Assembly (NCBI GenBank): GCA_003008705.1
Contig: PDUO01000002.1
Location: forward strand, 514,898 to 578,897
Direction: 5' to 3'
Source: Pezicula radicicola
Lineage: Eukaryota; Ascomycota; Leotiomycetes; Helotiales; Dermateaceae
Length of the DNA stretch: 64,000 bases
Position numbers and translations under genes: made by a program. Positions 56,776 to 64,000 of the stretch are shown one piece after another. Every line of letters begins with the position of its first letter. Within the stretch, counting starts at the first letter, position 1. The notes below the pieces were generated by a model. It saw only the letters and a program-made list of their open reading frames with translations. It was not told the DNA's origin and ran no database searches.

Positions 56776-59002
56776 TTATACAATGGTTACGACAGAATCC
56801 TTAACATCCGCAAACCAGCAGTCTGGATGTAAAATATGGCCTTCAAACCCATGTAAAAAATCGCAAGGCTCCGGTATCATCGTCCCTATCCTTTCATAAA
56901 TCTGAGTATCGCTTGCGGACTGCTGTAGAATGATAGCATGGACAATTAAATTATCTATTACCACTGCCTCTGCTATCAAGAGGCAGAAAACTGGACCTGT
57001 TGGGTTACTATGTACTAAATCAAGCCTACAAGGACCCCAGAGTCCTTTGTAGTGAATCTCAGGTCTCTGCGATTCTTTGCCTTGAAGAAGTATTTGGACC
57101 TCGATTATCGGAGCCTCAAGCTTGAGAGAGCCTCTTATGACGCTACTATTTAGTTCCTGGCTAGAAACTTTCCAATCGATGTCGATGACTCTTGCTCGAA
57201 TCCTATCTATACAATGCTGTGAATCTCGCTTCATTGTGTGGTAAAATAAGAAGGAGTCATTTGAGTCGCCTTCAGTAGAAGTCCACGACCATGTAGGTGC
57301 CTTGTAAGGAATCACCCTCTGGCGCCCCCAAGCAACCCAAAGAAGATCCAGGACCAAGTGTTCACGCCAGAGTCCTGCTAGGTATTGACCTGCGCCAGCA
57401 GCTTGCACCTGCGCAGCAAGGCAAGCAAGAGCTGGAATCCGATCCTTTTCGAACGAAATGCCTTTACCCATGTACAAGGTGACGATCCGCTGCCAATTAA
57501 TGTATTTATCCTCCTTCGCGGCTGTCGAAAGGAGAGACGTGTGGTATAGTAATTTTGCGCTTTTCGGGTCATATGAATCAAGATCCATACATTCGCATGC
57601 AAGAGCTGTTTTGCATTCCCAGATAAGCTCCGACCTTAAAATTCAGGAGGAAACGTCAGCTGCCATTCCCAAAAGAGGTAGTAACAAAGACTGCGAGATC
57701 CATCTCAGAACCCATATACTGTTAGTACGGAAATTAGACTTAGATGATTCCTTACTTTGTAAAATGTACAATCCTGGAAGCCAATAGCTCTTCCTGAAAA
57801 GCCCAAGCTCGTCTGAGCAATGGGTGCTCTAATTTCTTGACCCCTTCATACTGTAATCGAAAGCTGAAATGCCTTCGCACATTTCGGACATATACGCTGT
57901 AAGGTTTGCCAGTTCCATCTTCCATAGTAAAAGGCCCTTTCTCGGGCTGGCTAGGATTCCTAGACAGAAATCCCCGCGTTCCATCCTCTGCATCCGTGGC
58001 GGCAAGTACGACTTGGGCATTGCGATATATGGCCGCCATCTTTCCAGATTGCACTTCCCAATCATCCATATCATCCCGAAGGATGCATATGGAATCTATC
58101 CATAAGTATTGAATGCCTAAAACTTGAGTAGTAACTATCGCATTCTGGAATGTTTTGGACAGAGCTTCCCACGGAATTTCCCTCCTGTGAGCATTAATAT
58201 TGGATGTTGTGGTTTGGAGGATGGCGGATGAACCCCAGCAGTGGCTAAGAGCGGTGTAGAAATTTGGTTCTCCTCGAGATATATACAAAAATGGACGCTG
58301 TTTACCTGGCTTGCCTACATCTATGACACGGAGGGGTAGAGATCTAACATCAGTGTTACAGCCAGGATGTGCTATCATGCAGTGCTGTATCCAACCTTGT
58401 AGAGTATCAAATGAGCCTTTTGTTTCCCTTGCCACAGATCTTGCAGCACCAAGTCCACTCCATGGAGATACTTGGTGATTAATCTCAGTGTAAAATTCAC
58501 ATTGATCAAACAATCCACTCATGTCAGCCCAACCGACGCCCACTCTCAGTGCACCTCGGCGGCTTGGACGCAGGTGGATCATCAAAAGCTCCTCAGCAGC
58601 CGGCTGATCAATGCTGCCACTACCACCCCGTCGTAAGCCTATGAAGGCAATATTGAAGTAGGCGTCAACTCCGTCAACCAAGACTTTGCAAGCTTGACAT
58701 CCACCTCCTGCCGACCGCTTAAGATCCAACCATAGAATACGACAAGGACTACCTAGATTGCCACAGACTGCGCAACACTGTCCCGATACGTTCGATGGAG
58801 ATGCTGGCTTTTTCGACCTTGGAGCCTGCGGTGGGATGGTCGAATAACTCTCAGGACTTGAACTCCGGTTTTCAAAGCCTAGTGCCGTCACCGCACCCGG
58901 TTCAGATGTGGAATCTAAGGACTCCTTGTCTTCGCTACGTCTTCTGAACCAGGTTTCAAGCACATGAGACCTTGAAGATGAATCTTTTCGGGAATGGAAC
59001 AT
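56776..59002 (-). CDS. HET-domain protein
   Basis: Two exons, 59002-57756 and 57634-56776, with a 121-nt intron (GTAAGG...AAG); 701 aa. The heterokaryon-incompatibility domain is complete: FYTALSHCWGSS (typically YxALSYxWG), LWIDSICILRDD (WIDALCI-type), and IYRNAQVVLAATDAEDGTRG. PLLRRAWAFQEELLASRIVHF follows as usual (RAWxxQE). A Cys-rich segment near residues 74-104 (CCAVCGNLGSPC, CQACK) precedes it. The C-terminal half (WVAWGRQ, KAPTWSWTSTEG) has the common HET C-terminal pattern. HET proteins trigger cell death after fusion between incompatible strains, but most paralogues are untested. The gene is intact although its neighbours are relics. Confidence 0.92.
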
Positions 59003-60653
59003 GCTGGTAGGACAATGAGGCTGATCTGTGGCAAGGTGCTGGTTTGGACATTGAGTGTGGCATATGGAAAGAAAGATGGCGATAAAGCAGGAAATAGGCG
59101 ATAAGAAGTAACATTTGGCTATATACCGAGTAGAAGTAGAAATTATTAAATACAGGTAGAGATTAGGAAGTGATTGTGTGTCGTCCTGGAAGTAGAGCGG
59201 TCCGAATGATGTGCCCAGGTACTCCGCCTTACTCTACGTGCATACGTAAGCTATTTTTAGTTATACGCTAAAGTATCGACAACATCCTCATATACCTGCT
59301 CTCTCGAAATGATTTCGATCTGCCGAAGACATTCATTCGCCTTTCCACTTCAAGAATTGCGGCACAGCCTCAAGCACAGCCTTAGGAAGCCTTGGTAGCT
59401 CGGCACCTCGGATAAAGTCCGAGGAGCAGGATAAGAATTACGAGAGCCGTTTTTGTCTAGACTTTTGTTGTACTGCAACATTAAGATAACAACTATCATC
59501 TACGGTACGAAGGAACATGTGCATATTGCTCTTCGTGTGCTGGAGCACTAACCGACCCGCATTAAGTCTTGTTGGTCAATGAAGCGAGCTGGTAACTCAA
59601 GGAGTGTAGAGAAGATCTACAATTACTCAACTCCAATCGAGGTCAAAAATGCATAGTTATCCTGGTTGTACCTAGTTTAATAATTTAGTTAAAGGTAATA
59701 AGCTTCTAACTCTTCCAAACCAGCTCCCAGTTCTTGTTTGCGGTTAAGCTCTTAGTCTTCCTTGGCCGTCTTGGTCTCCGTCTAGTTTCGTTGAACGATT
59801 GGCGTTGCTATTCTTGTATAAGCTGCCCTCAGACTTCGAAGATGATTGCCATACTCAAGTTCTTTCGAAGTGTTGGAGTGTGAGATGTACGCCTCTGTAA
59901 CTGCGCCATTTAGAGCGGCAATAATGGTAAGGGTAAGCCATAGGGGTTGGAGTGGCTCTCTACCCTGCAATTAGTGAGCCTCGAGTAGCGAGTGATTCTT
60001 TCCCCCAAGATTTACTCGTCGCAGTAGTTAATTTCCAGAGCAACTGAGGATATAAGTCGTTCGTATGTAGATACAACTGCTGTGGTGTTGTCGACATAAG
60101 CTTTCCTCCATATCGAGATTGACCCACAGACTGACTTCTACGGCGACCCAGTTGGTTGGATTCGCCCTTGCGGTGCTTCATGATGAGTATTAAATTTCAT
60201 TGTCCCCTCTCTCCATCCAAACTCCACCTTCATAATGCACGCTCTCCTATTCGGCAAAGGACCTCATTTACCTCCGGTATTCGGAGAAGATGTCCGTTTT
60301 TTTGTTTTGGCGAATGGCATACGACGTACAAGTACCGGTACTGTCAGTGGCGCTATGGAGTCCGGAACGAAGTGGAGGAGGGGCCGCAACTCAATTCACC
60401 CCACAATCAAATTCCTCCGAAATAGAAGCCATCCCTTCATCGTGTCTGGCTCTTATGTCTCCTGCATTTTGCGAATTTAGAGTGAGAGGCCCATGGTCTT
60501 GCACGGAGCTAATGTCCAATTGTGCATCGAGATGCAACACAGACAGAAATATATATAAGTGCAGTAGTGCTTTCCTATGACCCTCTGTATCCCTCTTCAA
60601 CTGTACTTCCTCTGTCTGTATTATTGCCAAGGGCATACAATCATATCAAATCG
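59003..60653. other. Intergenic between HET gene and P450
   Basis: No gene is supported. Frames on the minus strand (59782-59970, 59960-60181) could in principle be two halves of a small gene, but I see no convincing splice pair. The right end is the P450 promoter. Confidence 0.45.
60548..60556 (+). promoter_or_regulatory. TATA-like box of P450 gene
   Basis: TATATATAA lies about 100 bp upstream of the ATG at 60654, the same spacing as in the other TATA-bearing genes of the window. Confidence 0.5.
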
Positions 60654-62322
60654 ATGGCTATACCAATATATGCACCATTGCTACTTATTATAGCATGGCT
60701 CTACAAAGTAAGTCTCTTTTCTCGTGGTTTTTGTTCATGGTCTAACAGACTGAGGTTGGGAGCGTGGCGTTTGGTCCTCTTCGAACCATTCCCGGACCTT
60801 TTCTAAACCGGTGGACGAACTTGCCATTAAAGCTTCACACATTACGTGGGCGAAAGATGCACTATATAGATGGTCTACATGCTAAATATGGTGAGCATGC
60901 TTACCACCCAAGGATTCAGGTATTAGCTAACTAGGTGAAATAGGTCCCGTTGTTCGTATTTCTCCTACAGAGATAGCTTTCGCAGATTTACCCTCCACAC
61001 GCGAGATACATCGAATTGGATCTGGATACCTGAAGTCTCGCTGGTATGCGGACTTTACGGGTGAAAGTGCCGAAGCTGAGGTTTCTCCCGGCCTCTTCGC
61101 TGTAATTGACCCGGCAGCACATGCTGCACGACGCAGATTATTTGCTCGAGCATTTGCATATTCAAGCTTGCAAGAGTGGGAAGATCTGCTTCAATTTAGG
61201 ACAAAGCTTGCTGTGTCAAGAATCAAAGAGGATACACAGAAGGGCGATGGCAAAGCAGATATATTGAAATGGTGGTCATTTTTGGCTACCGATATGATTG
61301 CCGAGTTATCTTTTGGGGAAGGCTTTCATGCATTGGAAAATGGACAGGTGCGAAGATACCCCACCACAATCTCTTGTCAATTGCTCGCTGACAATCACTC
61401 AGAAATCGGATTACTCCCGTGAGTTAGAGAAAGTCTTCCTGTTCTCCGGTCTGAAATATGAACTCTCGCCACTTACAATACCCCTCAAATACCTTCCAAT
61501 TCCAACGGTCCAAGATTGGCTTGGCGCACAACAACGACTGGTGGGATATGGAACTGCAGCAATTGCAAAGCACAGAGCTCTTGCTGCACGGGGTGAAACC
61601 AAAGGAACACTTTTCTCGAAAGCTCTTTCTGAAGCTCCCGAAGGCACAAAGCTCAGTGATGCGGATGTAGAGCGAGAAGCCAGTAATTTGATAGTTGCTG
61701 GTTCCGACACGACTGCAATTACACTGACATATCTTGTCTGGACATTATTGCGGCCTTGCCATGCAGGAATTAAAGCAAAGCTGCAGGAGGAAGTTAATGC
61801 CTTGCCAAACAACTTCACGAGTATGCAAGCTAAGGAACTCCCGTACTTAACTGCTGTAATCAAAGAGGGGTTACGACTGTATGGTGCAGCCCCTGGTAGC
61901 CTTCCACGGGTAGTTCCTAAAGGTGGAAGGACTCTTGCTGGTTTTGCTTTGCCCGAAGATACTACTGTGAGCACTGCAGCATATACTCTACACCGAGACG
62001 CAAGTATCTTCTGGAATCCGCTGGAATTCAAGCCGGAGCGGTGGTTGAAGCCGAGTCAAGATATGAAGGATGCTTTTATGCCTTTTGGAGGCGGCAGCAG
62101 AGGTAAGTATCAAACTTGAAAGCGAATTATCTAAATACTAACTAAAACATTACAGTCTGTATTGGTATGCATTTAGCCTACATGGAACTGAGCCTCGCTT
62201 CGGCTATGTTCTTCCGAGAATTTCCAACTGCAAAGACAGTGACCACAGAAGAAGAGATGGAGTTTGAGAATTATTTTGTCATTGCGCCAAAGGCTCACAA
62301 ATGCGAAGTATTGGCGTCATAA
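60654..62322 (+). CDS. Cytochrome P450 monooxygenase
   Basis: Five exons: 60654-60707, 60749-60890, 60935-61347, 61403-62102, 62156-62322; 491 aa. The N-terminal hydrophobic anchor (YAPLLLIIAWLYK) suggests the ER membrane. Diagnostic motifs are in place: AGSDTTA in the I helix, KEGLR (Glu358, Arg361), FKPERW, and the heme-binding FGGGSRVCIG with Cys438 as heme ligand, split by the last intron. The proline-rich hinge (RTIPGPFLNRW) follows exon 1. It belongs to fungal P450s that oxidise small lipophilic molecules; the substrate is unknown. All phases agree and the gene looks intact. No partner biosynthetic gene lies next to it here. Confidence 0.92.
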
Positions 62323-62757
62323 GTTTAGTACAGTAGCAGAAATCCCGTTTGAAAGGTACCGGGATTCATTAGTAGTGCAAGGAAACTGAGACACATTTTT
62401 AAGTGATAATTAAGCTAAAGTAACAGCACAAATTAAACCAAGATGTACAAGGTATCAGCCCACCTGCCTTCTCCCCATTTCCAACGAAAACACCGAAGGG
62501 AACCTCCTACGACCAATGATAGAGTTCACGTATTTAAAGAAGAAAGAACAGACTATAAATCAACAGGAAATATTGGGATAATCATCCTAGCTGGGCCTGT
62601 TGTAGTATTGGTTCTATTTATAATAGGTCTCTAACCATGAATAATTCATAATTCATGACTTGGGGTATCTACCTTACCTATGCCCTTGCCTACCTATGCA
62701 GACCTACGCTATAACATTAAGCGCCTGGAGATTGTATTTGACCGTTTAGTACACTCA
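62323..62757. other. Short intergenic region, small TM frame
   Basis: A 63-codon frame at 62443-62634 ends in a hydrophobic stretch (IIILAGPVVVLVLFIIGL). It could be a small membrane peptide or chance. Decayed kinase N-lobe sequence probably begins near the right end. Confidence 0.35.
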
Positions 62758-63713
62758 GAAAGCCTTGAGCTCTTATGAGATGTCCTGTCCACCCATTCAC
62801 GAATCTCAAGCTTTGTAGCAATTGTTACAATAGGAGGAGAGTTTAACATCTTGTCGGAACTAGAGATCATGGACTTGGAGCACTTACTTTATCAAAATGA
62901 GTCTCCCGGATTCGTTGCAACTTTGCAAGAAATGATACTTGAAGTTGCAAAATTAGCTGACACGCTTGCATGGCTTCATGGTGGAATTGTGGTTCCGAGT
63001 AATCTACTGCATGCACAGGAAGGTCAACTCACTTTTTACCATGTAGACTTAAAACATGCCAATATATTAGTCTATTCTATAACCAGTCTCGTGTGGAAAG
63101 GTGGAAAATCTCTGAGTTCGACATCTCAATATTTAACACACCTGTCTAGCGCTCTGTGAATCATAGAACCTCAGTATCCAACTTGCAAGTACGAGTATCA
63201 TTTGCTGGCATAAGAGAGTATCTCAGCAACACGACCCCAGGATTAACCCAGGCCGGACATCCCGGAACTTGGCGAGCTCCTGAAGCATACGATCAAGGTT
63301 CTAAGGTTCTAGGAGATAAAACTAATATCTGGTCATTCGGGTGTATTTTCGTGCAAGTCGTCGCTCGAGGACTTGGTGGCGTGGAAGAGTTTAAAAAGTT
63401 AGACCAGAAAAGGGCGAAAGCAGACAGTGGGCTCAATGATGATCGTTTCTACTGTTGTGTGGATGGCCAATACACGGTCAATCCGCATATTGATGAATGG
63501 GCTAAGCAACTTCCTCAACGTGCCATTAATGGACCATATAAATCTCTATTGTATAATTGTCAACAAGTTATTTCTATGACTCTCGAGACTACCCCAAAAG
63601 ATTGCCCAACCGCCAAGAAGATCATCAATACCTTAGCGGACTTGAAGGTACTACCCTTGCTGCCGTGGAACCGCGCATCGGATCAGTTCACGACATACTT
63701 GCAAACACCATGA
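62758..63713 (+). pseudogene. Protein-kinase pseudogene
   Basis: Readable kinase parts in order: SFVAIVTIGGEFNILSELE, MDLEHLLY, LADTLAWLHGG, the catalytic loop YHVDLKHANILV (63037-63075), WKISEFDIS, the APE motif TWRAPEAY, NIWSFGCIFVQV, and the C-lobe. It is broken by TGA at 62776-62778, by a one-base frame change between 63075 and 63102, and by TAG at 63147-63149. The DFG motif reads EFD, and the subdomain IX Asp of DxWSxG is Asn. Catalytic-loop Asp and Asn survive. It resembles fungal-specific Ser/Thr kinases with divergent N-lobes. A C-terminal extension continues in another frame to the window edge. Confidence 0.8.
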
Positions 63714-64000
63714 CAGAGTCGTCTTCTGAGCCTCACTAATATACAGAGCTTAGACAACCGGACATACCTAAAACGCGCCCCATCATAATTGAAAACGCTT
63801 TCTCTAAAATTACGTCAGAAACCAGATAGTCAATAATATTTTCGGCTTCTAGTAATAACGGTAAAACTTCTAACTTAGAAAGTATAGATTTAGCGAGGGA
63901 TCTTTCGGCAACGGGTGAGGAGATGGTTGGAGCCAAAAAGCTCCCATTGCCACAAGAAGAACCAGTCCCTGACTTACCTAGAAATCCCGAGCAAGGGCAT
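63714..64000 (+). pseudogene. Continuation of the kinase relic, cut by window edge
   Basis: The frame used at 63675-63740 (VHDILANTMTESSSEPH) continues past TAA (63738-63740) and a TAG near 63828. It then stays open to the end of the window (TSNLESIDLARDLSATGEEM, then LPLPQEEPVPDLPRNPEQGH). The sequence is polar and Pro/Glu-rich, like a disordered tail. The true 3' end is outside the window. Confidence 0.45.

Noticed and set aside
59782..60181. Two adjacent minus-strand frames that might form one gene
   Set aside because: An acceptor-like TAATTGCAG is present but no suitable donor was found, and the protein is unrecognised.
1..64000. CRISPR arrays, bacterial operons or a secondary-metabolite cluster
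   Set aside because: No regular direct-repeat/spacer array; genes have spliceosomal introns. The P450, FAD monooxygenase and oxidase are separated by unrelated genes and no polyketide, peptide or terpene synthase is present.

Overview
The window looks like nuclear DNA of a filamentous ascomycete. Genes are split by short introns (about 40-90 nt) with GT donors, CTAAC/CTGAC-type branch sites and AG acceptors. The gene content is typical of such fungi: Zn2Cys6 regulators, a HET-domain protein, cutinase, a laccase-like multicopper oxidase, an RSC-type remodeller and a GPI-anchored secreted protein. Long AT-rich stretches separate the gene islands. Several broken genes carry C-to-T or G-to-A changes that create stops, which resembles repeat-induced point mutation or old decay. 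I would guess Leotiomycetes/Helotiales from overall flavour, but that is inference only.

Layout. 0.7-20.6 kb is gene-rich: a GH35-like glycosidase, a Zn2Cys6 factor with a damaged splice donor, an MFS sugar transporter, a small coiled-coil protein, a lipid-droplet-associated hydrolase (LDAH-like), a cutinase, a hydrophilic hypothetical protein, a 2EXR-domain protein, and the Sth1/Snf2-type catalytic subunit of the RSC chromatin remodeller. 20.6-27.2 kb is an AT-rich gene desert with diverged repeats. 27.2-33.6 kb holds a second Zn2Cys6 factor, a VOC/glyoxalase-fold gene ended early by an apparent CAG-to-TAG change, and a four-TM membrane protein followed by a broken relative of itself. 33.6-35.6 kb is a cluster of diverged dispersed repeats.

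35.6-50 kb: a lysophospholipid acyltransferase and a mitochondrial NAD kinase are transcribed divergently from a shared 0.7-kb region. They are followed by a small hypothetical protein, a GPI-anchored secreted protein, a salicylate-hydroxylase-type FAD monooxygenase, an MBL-fold hydrolase pseudogene that has lost a metal-ligand His, and a multicopper oxidase with two very small exons. 50-64 kb is sparser. It has a promethin/LDAF1-like lipid-droplet protein, a Nudix (DUF4743-type) pseudogene, a decayed Ser/Lys/Ala-rich gene, an intact HET-domain gene, an intact P450, and a protein-kinase pseudogene running to the window edge.

I found no coherent new multi-gene system. The strongest signals are (i) the clustering of gene relics in the repeat-rich parts, (ii) splice-level oddities in otherwise normal genes (GA donor, GC donor, 7-nt and 12-nt exons, tandem acceptors), and (iii) the 33.8-35.3 kb repeat family. 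All exon models are hand-made from splice signals, reading-frame phase and family knowledge; none has been checked against transcripts.
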